A stretch of 64,000 nt of DNA. Source: [Actinomadura] parvosata subsp. kistnae. GTDB taxonomy: Bacteria; Actinomycetota; Actinomycetes; Streptosporangiales; Streptosporangiaceae. The translations under genes and the position numbers were made by a program. Location of the stretch: contig NZ_OOHJ01000018.1 in the NCBI RefSeq assembly GCF_900323885.1, positions 2,529,001 through 2,593,000 of the forward strand, written 5' to 3'. How positions within the stretch are numbered: position 1 is the stretch's first letter; each line of letters opens with the position of its first letter. Positions 34,273 to 47,276 of this stretch are shown one piece after another. The notes below the pieces were generated by a model. It was not told the origin of the DNA. It did not search any database and was given only the letters and a program-made list of their open reading frames with translations.

Positions 34273-35856
34273 ATGAACGGTGTCGACCTCGGCACGGTAT
34301 GGGCGAGAGCCCTGGGCAACTTCCTCAACGAGAACGTGCCCATCCAGCAGCGCACCTGGCTGTCGATGGTGCGCCCGATCGCCCTGGCCAACGACACGAT
34401 CGTGCTCGGTGTCCCCAACGACTTCCTCAAGGACCTCATCGAGAGCAACAAGCTGCGCCCGCTGGTGACTCATGCGCTCTCCCAGGAGCTCGGCCGGACC
34501 ATGCGGGTGGCCGTGATGATCGACACGGCGGCGCCCGAGCAGCCCGCCGGCGAGTCTCATCAACAGCCTGTGACTCAAAGTTATCCCCAGGGTGTGGAGA
34601 GTCAGCTGCGTTATGCACAGCCCGTGCAACCGCAGCACAACCAGGCTTCGGAGCCTCCGCAGTTCTACTCTCCACAGCCGGAGCAGTCCCAGATATCCAC
34701 CGAATATCCACAGCAGGGCTTCTCTTTTGAACAGGCCCAGCCGTACACACCGCCTGTGGAAAAGTCGCCCGAGCCGGCGGCGAACCGGTGGGAGGCGAAG
34801 AGCAACAAGCCCAGCGAACCGGCCAGGCTTAATCAGAAGTACACATTTGAGACATTCGTTATCGGCGCCAGCAACCGGTTCGCCCATGCGGCGGCCGTGG
34901 CGGTGGCCGAATCCCCCGCGAAGGCGTACAACCCGCTCTTCATCTATGGAGACTCCGGGCTGGGGAAGACGCACCTGCTGCACGCGATCGGGCATTACGC
35001 CCAGAGCCTGTACGACGGGGCGCGGGTCAGATACGTGAGCTCCGAGGAGTTCACCAACGACTTCATCAACAGCATCCGCGACCACAAGGCCGACGGCTTC
35101 CGTGGCCGCTACCGGGCGATCGACATCCTGCTCGTGGACGACATCCAGTTCCTGGAGGGCAAGGAGCAGACGCAGGAGGAGTTCTTCCACACCTTCAACA
35201 CCCTGCACAACGCCAACAAGCAGATCGTCATCTCCAGCGACCGGGCGCCCAAGCAGCTCATCACGCTGGAGGATCGGCTGCGCAACCGGTTCGAGTGGGG
35301 CCTGATCACCGACGTCCAGCCGCCCGAGCTGGAGACCCGGATCGCCATCCTCAGGAAGAAGGCCATCCAGGAGGGCCTGGCCGCGCCGCCCGAGGTGCTC
35401 GAGTACATCGCCAGCCGCATCTCCACGAACATCCGTGAGCTCGAGGGTGCGCTCATCAGGGTCACCGCGTTCGCCAGCCTCAACCGGCAGGGCGTGGACC
35501 TGCAGCTCGCCGAGGTGGTGCTGAAGGACCTGATCACCTCGGAGTCCGACACCGAGATCACGATCGCGGCGATCATGAGCGAGACCGCTCAGTACTTCGG
35601 CATCAGCATCGACGACCTGTGCGGCACCTCCCGCAGCCGGGCGCTCGTCAACGCCCGGCAGATCGCCATGTACCTCGCGCGCGAGCTGACCGAGCTGTCG
35701 CTGCCGAAGATCGGCCAGCAGTTCGGCGGCCGCGACCACACCACCGTCATGCACGCGGAGCGCAAGATCCGCTCGCTCATCGCGGAGCGCAGGTCGATGT
35801 ACAACCAGGTCAACGAGCTAACAATGCGGATCAAGCAGACACAGCGTGGATCTTGA
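34273..35856 (+). CDS. dnaA: Chromosomal replication initiator DnaA
   Basis: A 527-residue AAA+ initiator. Domain I is residues 1-85 (VWARALGNFLNENVPIQQRTWLSMV). Domain II, about 90-180, is a long Gln/Pro-rich linker. Domain III starts at LNQKYTFETFVIGASNRFAHAAA, with Walker A GDSGLGKTHLL near 226 and Walker B ILLVDDIQFLEG near 285, plus arginine-finger region SSDRAPKQL. Domain IV carries RQIAMYLARELTELSLPKIGQQFGGRDHTTVMHAERKI, the DnaA signature. ATG 34273 is preceded by a strong purine-rich site. Box-like CCACA words occur within its linker coding sequence. Confidence 0.98.
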   Translation: MNGVDLGTVWARALGNFLNENVPIQQRTWLSMVRPIALANDTIVLGVPNDFLKDLIESNKLRPLVTHALSQELGRTMRVAVMIDTAAPEQPAGESHQQPVTQSYPQGVESQLRYAQPVQPQHNQASEPPQFYSPQPEQSQISTEYPQQGFSFEQAQPYTPPVEKSPEPAANRWEAKSNKPSEPARLNQKYTFETFVIGASNRFAHAAAVAVAESPAKAYNPLFIYGDSGLGKTHLLHAIGHYAQSLYDGARVRYVSSEEFTNDFINSIRDHKADGFRGRYRAIDILLVDDIQFLEGKEQTQEEFFHTFNTLHNANKQIVISSDRAPKQLITLEDRLRNRFEWGLITDVQPPELETRIAILRKKAIQEGLAAPPEVLEYIASRISTNIRELEGALIRVTAFASLNRQGVDLQLAEVVLKDLITSESDTEITIAAIMSETAQYFGISIDDLCGTSRSRALVNARQIAMYLARELTELSLPKIGQQFGGRDHTTVMHAERKIRSLIAERRSMYNQVNELTMRIKQTQRGS

Positions 35857-36398
35857 GTTTGTGCACAGCCTGTGGAAAACACTGTGGACCAGCGGAAACA
35901 CAAAAATTCACCGGCCGTTCGCCCGACAATGCTGGGAAAAATCGGTCCACAAGGGCTGGGGACAACCCTGGGGACATCCTGTGGGCAACTTGGGGACTAC
36001 CAGTGGACAACGTGTGGACGGACTGTGAACAACGGATCTGGGGCTCCAAAAGGGCCCCTTCTACCCGGTGGATAACCTGTGGAAACCTCGTGGATAACCC
36101 GGCACTTCCCGTGGATGACGGGACCATGATCTGGGGACGGCCTGTGGGTGAAGAAAGTTCATCCCCAGGCGGCGAAGTTCTCCCCAGGCTTCGTACACAG
36201 GACAAGTGGAAGAAAATCTGGCCGCTGACCAGCCAAAACTCTGGTTGTCCACAGTTTCCACAGCCCCTAGTGTGATGACTTCCTCTATCTCTAACTAGAA
36301 ACTCAAAGACCCATAGAGGGGTTCTCCCGGAGCGCGAGCGCGGGAGGGCGGATCCTTGAGATCCTTGAATCAACGACGAACCCAGGAGGCTGATCACC
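35857..36398. other. oriC: Replication origin oriC (dnaA-dnaN intergenic)
   Basis: 542 bp with a dense set of DnaA boxes in both orientations: TGTGGAAAA 35871, TGTGGACCA 35883, TGTGGGCAA 35980, AGTGGACAA 36002, TGTGGACGG 36013, TGTGAACAA 36024, GGTGGATAA 36067, TGTGGAAAC 36078, CGTGGATAA 36089, CGTGGATGA 36110, TTGTCCACA 36245 (perfect) and GTTTCCACA 36254. Most point the same way, with the final pair inverted. A relatively A+T-rich stretch (36195-36310) near the dnaN end could be the unwinding site. GATCCTTGA is repeated at 36351 and 36360. The location and density match actinobacterial oriC. Confidence 0.93.
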
Positions 36399-37538
36399 GT
36401 GATGTTCCGAATCGAGCGAGACGTCCTCGCTGAGGCGGTGGCATGGACGGCACGCAGCCTCCCGGCGCGCCCGTCCGTGCCCGTGCTCGCCGGCATGCGC
36501 CTGGAGGTCACCGAGGAGCAGCAGCTCAAGCTCTCCGGCTTCGACTACGAGGTCTCCGCCGAGGTCACCCTGGAGCTGCACACGGGTGAGCCGGGAGTCG
36601 TCCTGGTCTCCGGCAAGCTGCTCGCCGAGATCACGCGCGCGCTTCCCGCACAGCCTGTGGACTTCGTGGTGGAGGGCGCCAAGGCGGTCGTCACGTGCGG
36701 CAGCGCCCGCTTCACCCTGCTGACCATGCCTGTGGAGGACTACCCGACCCTGCCCGCCATGCCGCCGGCCGCGGGGCGGGTCGGCAGCGACGTGTTCGCC
36801 TCCGCCGTCAGCCAGGTCGCCGTCGCCGCTGGCCGCGACGACACGCTGCCGATGCTCACGGGCGTGCGCATGGAGATCGAGGGCGACACCGTGACCCTCG
36901 CCGCCACCGACCGCTACCGGCTGGCCGTGCGCGAGCTGAAGTGGCAGCCGGGGCAGCCCGACTTCGCCGCCATCGCGATGATCCCCGGCAAGACGCTCGC
37001 CGACACCGCCAAGGCGCTCGGCGCGACCGGCGCCGAGGTGGAGATCGCGCTCAGCTCCGCGGGCGGCACCGGCGAAGGCATGATCGGCTTCTCCAGCGCG
37101 GGGCGCCGCACGACGACGCGCCTGCTCGACCCCGAGTTCCCGAAGTACCGCTCGCTGCTGCCGACGGAGTTCTCCGCCCGCGCCGACCTGTCCACAGGCC
37201 CGTTCGTCGAGGCGGTCAAGCGCGTGGCCCTGGTCGCCGAGCGCAACACGCCGGTACGCCTGGCGTTCAAGAGCGGCGAGGTCGTGCTGGAGGCCGGCAG
37301 TGGCGACGAGGCGCAGGCCGTCGAGGCGCTGCCTGTCGACTACGAGGGCGAGGAGATGAACATCGCCTTCAACCACCAGTTCCTGCTGGAAGGGCTCGGG
37401 GCGATCGACTCCGATGTGGCCAGGCTGCAGATGACCACGTCCACGAAGCCCGCTATCCTCACCGGTGGCAAGCCTGTGGAGGACGGAGCCGTAACGGACT
37501 ACCGCTACCTGATCATGCCCATCCGACTGTCAGGCTGA
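36399..37538 (+). CDS. dnaN: DNA polymerase III beta sliding clamp
   Basis: A 379-residue clamp made of three repeated domains. It begins with FRIERDVLAEAVAWTARSLPARPSVPVLAGM and ends MTSTKPAILTGGKPVEDGAVTDYRYLIMPIRL, the typical C-terminus; PEFPKYRSLLP and TDRYRLAVRELKW are conserved internal motifs. GTG 36399 is chosen over ATG 36402 because AGGAGG at 36384 has better spacing. It tethers polymerase III to DNA. It lies downstream of oriC and leads the dnaN-gnd-recF-dciA block. Confidence 0.97.
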   Translation: MMFRIERDVLAEAVAWTARSLPARPSVPVLAGMRLEVTEEQQLKLSGFDYEVSAEVTLELHTGEPGVVLVSGKLLAEITRALPAQPVDFVVEGAKAVVTCGSARFTLLTMPVEDYPTLPAMPPAAGRVGSDVFASAVSQVAVAAGRDDTLPMLTGVRMEIEGDTVTLAATDRYRLAVRELKWQPGQPDFAAIAMIPGKTLADTAKALGATGAEVEIALSSAGGTGEGMIGFSSAGRRTTTRLLDPEFPKYRSLLPTEFSARADLSTGPFVEAVKRVALVAERNTPVRLAFKSGEVVLEAGSGDEAQAVEALPVDYEGEEMNIAFNHQFLLEGLGAIDSDVARLQMTTSTKPAILTGGKPVEDGAVTDYRYLIMPIRLSG

Positions 37539-37583
37539 AACTGTCATCGGAGATGATGGAAGTCTGACAAGGGGGTAGACATC

Positions 37584-38528
37584 ATGCAGATCGGCATGGT
37601 CGGACTGGGCAAGATGGGCGGCAACATGGCCGAACGGCTGCGCCGCGGCGGTCATGAGGTCGTCGGCTACGACCGCGACCCGGCCATCAGCGACGTCGCC
37701 AGCCTCAAGGAGCTGGCCGAACGCCTGCAGGCGCCGCGCGCCGTCTGGGTCATGGTGCCCGCGGGCAAGCCCACGCAGACCACCATCGACGACCTGGGCG
37801 AGCTGCTCAGCGAGGGCGACATCGTCATCGACGGCGGCAACTCCCACTACGTCGACGACCAGAAGCACGCCGCCGAGCTGGCGCAGAAGGGCATCGGCTT
37901 CGTCGACTGCGGCGTCAGCGGCGGCGTGTGGGGCCTGAAGAACGGCTACGCGCTCATGTGCGGCGGCGACAAGGCCCACGTCGAACGGCTCAAGCCGATC
38001 TTCGAGACGCTCAAGCCCGAGGGCGAGGACGGCTTCGTGCACGCGGGCGACGTCGGCGCCGGGCACTTCGCGAAGATGGTCCACAACGGCATCGAGTACG
38101 GCATGATGCAGGCGTTCGCGGAGGGCTGGGAGCTGCTTGAGGCGTCCGACGTCGTCAAGGACGTCAAGGGCTCCTTCAGCAGCTGGCGCACCGGCACCGT
38201 GATCCGTTCCTGGCTGCTCGACCTGCTGGTACGGGCGCTCGACGACGACGAGCACCTGGAGCAGCTGCGCGGTTACGCACAAGACTCCGGCGAGGGCCGG
38301 TGGACGGTGCAGGCGGCCGTCGACCACGCGGTGCCGCTGCCGGTCATCACCGCCGCCCTGTACGCCAGGTTCGCCTCGCGGCAGGACGACTCCCCCGCGA
38401 TGAAGGTCGTGGCGGCGCTGCGCAACCAGTTCGGCGGCCACGCGATCACCTCGGCGGAGGGCAGCACCGGCAAGGGGGCCGACTCCCCCGGCGCCGACGT
38501 GACGCCGCCGCGCGAGTCGGAGCGCTGA
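37584..38528 (+). CDS. gnd: 6-phosphogluconate dehydrogenase, decarboxylating (short form)
   Basis: A 314-residue enzyme that oxidises 6-phosphogluconate to ribulose 5-phosphate. MQIGMVGLGKMGGNMAERL binds NAD(P); VIDGGNSHYVDD, GFVDCGVSGGVWGLKNGYALM and MVHNGIEYGMMQAFAEG are catalytic-site motifs. The length fits the short GntZ/YqeC-type form rather than the 470-residue enzyme; the coenzyme preference cannot be read with certainty. ATG 37584 follows AAGGGGG. The presence of gnd between dnaN and recF is an actinobacterial trait. Confidence 0.93.
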   Translation: MQIGMVGLGKMGGNMAERLRRGGHEVVGYDRDPAISDVASLKELAERLQAPRAVWVMVPAGKPTQTTIDDLGELLSEGDIVIDGGNSHYVDDQKHAAELAQKGIGFVDCGVSGGVWGLKNGYALMCGGDKAHVERLKPIFETLKPEGEDGFVHAGDVGAGHFAKMVHNGIEYGMMQAFAEGWELLEASDVVKDVKGSFSSWRTGTVIRSWLLDLLVRALDDDEHLEQLRGYAQDSGEGRWTVQAAVDHAVPLPVITAALYARFASRQDDSPAMKVVAALRNQFGGHAITSAEGSTGKGADSPGADVTPPRESER

Positions 38529-38607
38529 GGTCATCCTCCGCACCGGGTTTTCCACAGACCGCATGCCGGTGACCCCGGTGACCCGTGAGGCGCACTAACC
38601 TCGTGGG

Positions 38608-39852
38608 GTGCATGTCGCCCACCTCTCGCTGACCGACTTCCGGTCCTACGCGTCCGTGGAGCTCGGCCTGGAGCCGGGCGTCACGGCGTTCGTGGGGCCC
38701 AACGGCCAGGGCAAGACCAACCTGGTCGAGGCCCTCGGCTATGTCGCGACGCACTCCAGCCACCGGGTGGCCGGCGACGCACCGCTGGTGCGGCAGGGCG
38801 CCACCCGGGCGATCGTGCGCTGCGCCGTCCAGCGGGAGGATCGGCGGGCGCTGATCGAGCTGGAGATCAACCCGGGGCGGGCCAACCGCGCCCGGATCAA
38901 CCGCTCCCCCGTCTCCCGCGCCCGCGACGCCGTCGGCCTGCTGCGCACGGTGCTGTTCGCCCCTGAAGACCTGGCGCTGTCCAAGGGCGATCCGGCCGAG
39001 CGCCGCCGCTTCCTCGACGACCTGCTGGTGGCCAGGGCCCCCAGGTTCGCCGGGGTGCGCGCCGACTACGACCGGGTGCTGAAGCAGCGGGGGGCGCTGC
39101 TGCGTACGGCCGCGCAGGCCCGCAGAGGCAGCAGGAGCCCCCGGCGGCACGAGAGTGACACCGGGTTCGCCGCGGCCGGCGCGGGCGACGTCCTGAGCAC
39201 TCTGGAGGTGTGGGACGCGCATCTCGCCCGGCACGGGGCGGAGCTGTTGCGGGGGCGGCTGGAGCTGATCGAGGCGCTGCGCCCGCTGGTCGCCGGGTCC
39301 TATGCCGCGCTGGCCCCGTCGAGCGCTCCGGCGACGCTCGCCTACCGCAGCACGTTGTCCACAGGTGGGGATCCCGGCGAGGGGGGTCCGGAGGGCGAAG
39401 CCCCCGGTGAGCGGGGATCTTTCGATACACAGACGTTATCCACAGACTTGGGGAAAACCCTTGAAGAGCGTCTGCGGGAGCGGCTATTGGAGGTCCGCCC
39501 GTCGGAGCTCGAACGCGGCGTCACGCTCGTCGGGCCGCACCGCGACGACCTGATCCTCGGGCTGGGCGAGCTGCCCGCCCGGGGTTACGCCAGCCACGGC
39601 GAGTCCTGGTCGTTCGCGCTGGCGCTGCGGCTGGCCGCCTACGACCTGCTGCGGGCCGACGGGGGCGATCCTGTGCTGATCCTCGACGACGTGTTCGCCG
39701 AGCTCGACAGCCAGCGGCGGCGGCGGCTCGCGGAGATGGTGGCGCCGGCCGAGCAGGTGCTGATCACGGCGGCCGTCGCAGACGACGTGCCGGACGAGCT
39801 GGTGGGGGGCAGGTTCGACGTCGCAGAAGGGAGTGTGACCCGTGTCCGCTGA
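38608..39852 (+). CDS. recF: DNA replication and repair protein RecF
   Basis: A 414-residue SMC-like ATPase that loads RecA at gaps. Walker A is FVGPNGQGKTNLVEALGY, then LFAPEDLALSKGDPAERRRFLD, the signature HGESWSFALALRLAAYDLL and Walker B LILDDVFAELDSQRR. An unusual low-complexity linker (GGDPGEGGPEGEAPGERG, about residues 252-270) interrupts the middle, and its coding DNA and that just after it contain TTGTCCACA and TTATCCACA boxes. The GTG start at 38608 is 7 bases after TAACCT, so a leaderless transcript is possible. The stop overlaps dciA by 11 bp. Confidence 0.95.
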   Translation: MHVAHLSLTDFRSYASVELGLEPGVTAFVGPNGQGKTNLVEALGYVATHSSHRVAGDAPLVRQGATRAIVRCAVQREDRRALIELEINPGRANRARINRSPVSRARDAVGLLRTVLFAPEDLALSKGDPAERRRFLDDLLVARAPRFAGVRADYDRVLKQRGALLRTAAQARRGSRSPRRHESDTGFAAAGAGDVLSTLEVWDAHLARHGAELLRGRLELIEALRPLVAGSYAALAPSSAPATLAYRSTLSTGGDPGEGGPEGEAPGERGSFDTQTLSTDLGKTLEERLRERLLEVRPSELERGVTLVGPHRDDLILGLGELPARGYASHGESWSFALALRLAAYDLLRADGGDPVLILDDVFAELDSQRRRRLAEMVAPAEQVLITAAVADDVPDELVGGRFDVAEGSVTRVR

Positions 39853-40576
39853 TGACGTGCGCCGTGGTGACGGCCTCCCGCCGAGGGGCGCAGGTTATCC
39901 ACAGGCTGGGGCGTCCGGTGGACGACCGCGCGCCGCCCGCGCACCGGAAGCGGCGCCCGGGATGCCCGGTCGTCCACAGCTGGGGACGACCGGGCCAGGC
40001 GCGCCGGGCACAGCGGGCGCGCCAGGCACCGGTCCACACGCGGCGGGCGCGTCCGGTGGAGGGCCTGCGGCGGCCGCCGCCGGTAGTGAGAACGCGACGG
40101 CCAGAGGCGTGGCCATGGCGCGGGAGAAGCTGGCCCAGGCCAAGGCCGACGCCGCCAAGCGCGGCCAGCTCCCCCGCCGCGAGCCCAGGCGCAGGGCGGC
40201 CGGCCCGCGCCGGGACAGCGGCGACCCCCAGCTTTTCGGACGCGCGATCGCCGATCTCCTGGCCGATCGCGGCTGGGAGCGGCCGGCGAAGGTGGGCGCG
40301 GTGTTCGGCCGCTGGGTCGAGATCGTGGGCCCTGACCTGGCCGCCCACACCAAGCCCGAGTCGTTCGACGACGGAGAGGTGCTGATCGCGGCCGATTCGA
40401 CGGCGTGGGCGACGCAGGTCCGGCTGCTCGCCCGCACCCTCGTACGCAGGCTCAACGAGGAGCTCGGCGACGGCACGGTGACAAAGGTCAAGGTCAGAGG
40501 CCCGCAGACGGCGCCGCGTCCATCGGGGGGATTGCGGGTGACCGGAAGGCGGGGCCCGCGTGACACGTACGGATGA
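39842..40576 (+). CDS. dciA: DUF721/DciA family protein (putative replicative helicase loader/operator)
   Basis: A 244-residue protein. Residues 1-95 are low-complexity Gly/Ala/Pro, then a helical basic segment (AREKLAQAKADAAKRGQLPRREPRRRAA), and a DUF721 domain (about 125-220): LFGRAIADLLADRGWERPAKVGAVFGRWVEIVGPDLAAHTKPESFDDGEVLIAADSTAWATQVRLL. DUF721 proteins (DciA) operate the DnaB helicase in bacteria lacking DnaC. GTG 39842 overlaps the recF stop, and a TTATCCACA box lies at 39895. The N-terminal extension is poorly conserved in the family. Confidence 0.87.
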   Translation: MSADDVRRGDGLPPRGAGYPQAGASGGRPRAARAPEAAPGMPGRPQLGTTGPGAPGTAGAPGTGPHAAGASGGGPAAAAAGSENATARGVAMAREKLAQAKADAAKRGQLPRREPRRRAAGPRRDSGDPQLFGRAIADLLADRGWERPAKVGAVFGRWVEIVGPDLAAHTKPESFDDGEVLIAADSTAWATQVRLLARTLVRRLNEELGDGTVTKVKVRGPQTAPRPSGGLRVTGRRGPRDTYG

Positions 40577-40929
40577 CCGCGGTCGAGCGCCGGTCCGGAG
40601 CAGCGGTGCGGAGCAGCTCCGGTAGGGCGCTCGGGGCGATCAGACCGCCGCAGACGCGATAAGCCCCCTTTCCGGAGGGGGGATGCTTGCCCGGGGGCCA
40701 AACGAGCTAGGGGGCATCACAGGCGCGTTCATTGCCACCTTGGCCCTCCGGAAGCGGTAGAATGAAAAAGGATTCCGGACACGTCCGCTTGCGTGTCACC
40801 CCGGCAGCAAGCCGACTCCCCTGGGTGACCGCGCATCGGGGCACTCACGACGGTGACGGGCACGGCAGGGGCAGCTTCGAAAGTTGATGGCCTCCCCCGC
40901 CGCGTGTCCGCGGCAGGAGGATTTCGCAG
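40577..40929 (+). promoter_or_regulatory. gyrB upstream region
   Basis: 353 bp. A good -10-like hexamer TAGAAT is at 40758-40763, in GGTAGAATGA, with only poor -35 candidates (TTGCCA at 40732 is 20 bases away). A transcript starting near 40770 would have a leader of about 160 bases. A short C/G hairpin (40664-40681) may end the dciA transcript. No gene is evident. Confidence 0.5.
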
Positions 40930-42873
<1,944 letters not shown>

Positions 42874-42888
42874 GAAGGACCAACACCT

Positions 42889-45387
<2,499 letters not shown>

Positions 45388-45390
45388 TTC

Positions 45391-46110
45391 ATGAACGCCC
45401 AGGGTGGTCCCGCCAGGACCAAGGCGGCTTCGGGCAACGGACAACAGCCGAAGAAGCCCGCAGAGACTGAGATGTTCGACGCGGTCGAAGAGGGCCAGGA
45501 CACCTCGCCCGCGCAGGGCCGGGGCATGCCGGCCAAGGAGGACAACAAGCCTTCCCCGCAGCCGGGCCCGCCCGGCCCTCCCGGGCCCCAGGGCCCGCCG
45601 GTGCCTCCCCAGGGGGCCCAGCAGGAGGGCAACGAGACGGTACGTCTGCGCCCCTCGCTGGCCAGCGAGGCCCCGCCCGTCGTGGAGCTGAGCGGCAAGA
45701 AGAAGGGGTCCGGCGCCTCCGGTGGCCGCCTGCCCCGCAAGGCCCACCTGGTCCTGCGCCGTGTCGAGCCGTGGTCGGCCATGAAGTTCAGCTTCGTGGT
45801 CTCCCTCGTCTGCTTCGTGGTGCTGTTCGTGGCCGTGGCCGTCCTGTACGGCGTACTGTCGGCCCTGGGCGTCTTCGACTCGATCGTGGACCTGGTCAAC
45901 CAGCTCGGCCAGGGCGAGCAGGGGCAGAGCTCGATCCCGATCGACATCGCCTCCTGGTTCGAGCCCGTGCGCATCCTCGGCTACACGGCTCTGATCGGGG
46001 CGGTGAACGTCGTACTGATCACGGCTCTTTCCACGTTGGGGGCGGTCATCTACAACATCGCCTCCGACCTCGTGGGGGGCGTCGAGGTTACCTTCAGCGA
46101 GGCCGAGTAA
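45391..46110 (+). CDS. DUF3566 domain membrane protein
   Basis: A 239-residue protein found directly after gyrA in actinobacteria (Rv0007 in Mycobacterium). Residues 1-120 are disordered, with a collagen-like run PGPPGPPGPQGPP and acidic/proline patches. The DUF3566 domain (about 125-239) has RRVEPWSAMKFSFVVSLVCFVVLFVAVAVLYGVL (helix 1) and a second helix around ILGYTALIGAVNVVLITALSTLGAVIYN. ATG 45391 begins 4 bp after the gyrA stop, after GGGGGAGGAG. Its function is unknown; division or envelope roles have been suggested for homologues. Confidence 0.87.
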   Translation: MNAQGGPARTKAASGNGQQPKKPAETEMFDAVEEGQDTSPAQGRGMPAKEDNKPSPQPGPPGPPGPQGPPVPPQGAQQEGNETVRLRPSLASEAPPVVELSGKKKGSGASGGRLPRKAHLVLRRVEPWSAMKFSFVVSLVCFVVLFVAVAVLYGVLSALGVFDSIVDLVNQLGQGEQGQSSIPIDIASWFEPVRILGYTALIGAVNVVLITALSTLGAVIYNIASDLVGGVEVTFSEAE

Positions 46111-46118
46111 CGGCCGGA

Positions 46119-46153
46119 GCTCGCGCCGCCCGGCGGGGCCGGACGGCGCGAGC
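46119..46153 (+). terminator. Hairpin terminator after DUF3566
   Basis: A 10-bp perfect stem (46119-46128 with 46144-46153) with a 15-base loop, 8 bp after the stop. There is no T-run, as is usual in high-GC genomes. Confidence 0.7.
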
Positions 46154-46241
46154 AGCCTGCCGGAGGCGGTAAGCTTTTCCTCGTCCCGAACAACCGGTTC
46201 GCCTCCCGGAGGCGGATGCGATAACGTTCGGGGTGCGAGCG

Positions 46242-46315
46242 GGGCTATAGCTCAGTCGGTTAGAGCGCTTCCCTGATAAGGAAGAGGTCCCAGGTTCAAG
46301 TCCTGGTAGCCCCAC
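46242..46315 (+). tRNA. ileT: tRNA-Ile (anticodon GAU)
   Basis: A complete 74-nt cloverleaf: acceptor GGGGCTA pairs with TAGCCCC (46308-46314), D arm TAGCTCAGTCGGTTAGAGC, anticodon loop CTGATAA with GAT at 46276-46278 and a TTCCC/GGAAG stem, and T arm CCAGG-TTCAAGT-CCTGG. The discriminator is A46315; CCA is not encoded. It sits after gyrA as in many actinobacteria, but no tRNA-Ala gene follows here. Confidence 0.97.
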
Positions 46316-46322
46316 CCAGTGC

Positions 46323-46356
46323 AGAGGCCGTTTCCCGAGATTCCGGGGCGGCCTCT
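46323..46356 (+). terminator. Terminator after tRNA-Ile
   Basis: An 8-bp stem AGAGGCCG (46323-46330) with CGGCCTCT (46349-46356), followed by TTGTTGTTTA, 7 bp after the tRNA. Confidence 0.88.
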
Positions 46357-46467
46357 TTGTTGTTTATCCAGGTTGTCTGCGGCGCCCTTTTTGCGCACCC
46401 GCCACGGCGGTTCCCCTTGGTGGGCTCGGTCGAACCTTTGCCAACTCCATACTGTTACTAGGCGATT

Positions 46468-46484
46468 ACTTTGCGTTATGGTTC
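46468..46484 (+). promoter_or_regulatory. 17-bp element shared with the DUF6230 promoter region
   Basis: ACTTTGCGTTATGGTTC, found identically on the minus strand at 60775-60759. Here it lies 69 bp before the small secreted-protein gene. It is probably part of a promoter or an activator site used by both loci. Confidence 0.6.
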
Positions 46485-46552
46485 TGGCGTCCATCCGGAT
46501 GATCACGGACCACGAAGCGTCCGGGCATCCGCCTACATGGGAGGTTCCCCCA

Positions 46553-46825
46553 ATGACCATCTGGTCCAAGCTCGCACTCACCGCAGCCGGCGCGGCCTTC
46601 GCGCTCGGCGCGCTGGCCGGCGTCGCCTCGGCCGACGACAACGCCGGCAAGCTCACCACCACCGTCAAGTGCGGGCACATCTTCGCGCCGATCGCCTCCC
46701 CCGGCGCCCACATCGAGCCCACCGCCTGCACGACGGACCAGAACCTGGGCCAGAACAGCGTCCGCCCCAACAACGGCAACACCAACGTCGCCAACCTGGC
46801 CAGCAACCTGTTCCCCTGGCTCTGA
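46553..46825 (+). CDS. Small secreted protein
   Basis: A 90-residue protein with a clear signal peptide (WSKLALTAAGAAFALGALAGVASA, cleaved before DDNAG). The mature part is about 64 residues, with two cysteines (VKCGHI and EPTACTT) likely to form a disulfide and an Asn-rich tail (RPNNGNTNVANLASNL). I do not recognise the family; it is not a chaplin. ATG 46553 follows GGGAGG at 8 bases. A second small secreted gene follows 39 bp later. It shares an upstream 17-bp element with the DUF6230 gene, suggesting common, possibly developmental, control. Confidence 0.78.
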   Translation: MTIWSKLALTAAGAAFALGALAGVASADDNAGKLTTTVKCGHIFAPIASPGAHIEPTACTTDQNLGQNSVRPNNGNTNVANLASNLFPWL

Positions 46826-46864
46826 CCGGCCGGCCCGCCCGCAACCCAGGAAAGGAGAGCCGCG

Positions 46865-47041
46865 ATGCGCCGCATCATCACCCTCAGCCTGGCCGGGCTC
46901 ATCTCCGCCGCCGCGCTGAGCATGGCCGCCCCCGCACACGCCGACGGCCCCGCCGGCATCGACGTCCCCGCGATCTTCAAGGCCGTCGGAGACACCGCCA
47001 GCGCGGAGCAAGATTCCCTCGACCGGTACATTCCCGCCTGA
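46865..47041 (+). CDS. Very small secreted peptide
   Basis: A 58-residue product: signal peptide MRRIITLSLAGLISAAALSM followed by AAPAHA, cleaved before DGPAG, leaving a mature peptide of about 32 residues (contains IDVPAIFKAVGDTA). ATG 46865 has AAAGGAGAG 7 bases upstream, so it looks genuine in spite of its size. It lies 39 bp downstream of the other secreted-protein gene and is followed by a hairpin terminator at 47198-47226. Function unknown. Confidence 0.7.
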   Translation: MRRIITLSLAGLISAAALSMAAPAHADGPAGIDVPAIFKAVGDTASAEQDSLDRYIPA

Positions 47042-47197
47042 GGCGCGGCCAGCGCACACGTCCGTAACACGCGCGGGCAACCGGAACTGACTCCACCGCG
47101 CGAGCAGTCTCCGGGCACCGCCTGACCGCGTCGGCGGGCACCTGACCGTTCAGGGCCCGACCCCCGCACCACAACCCGATGCTGATCAGCGCCTGTG

Positions 47198-47226
47198 ACG
47201 GCCCCGGTGCACCCAGCCGGGGCCGT
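47198..47226. terminator. Terminator between the small secreted genes and oleB
   Basis: A 10-bp perfect stem (47198-47207 with 47217-47226), 9-base loop, followed by TTCG on the plus strand. It lies between convergent units and may act on both. Confidence 0.72.
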
Positions 47227-47276
47227 TTCGCTGCCTCCGCAGGCCGGGTGCGTCGGGCTCGACGGAGTCCGGGTGG

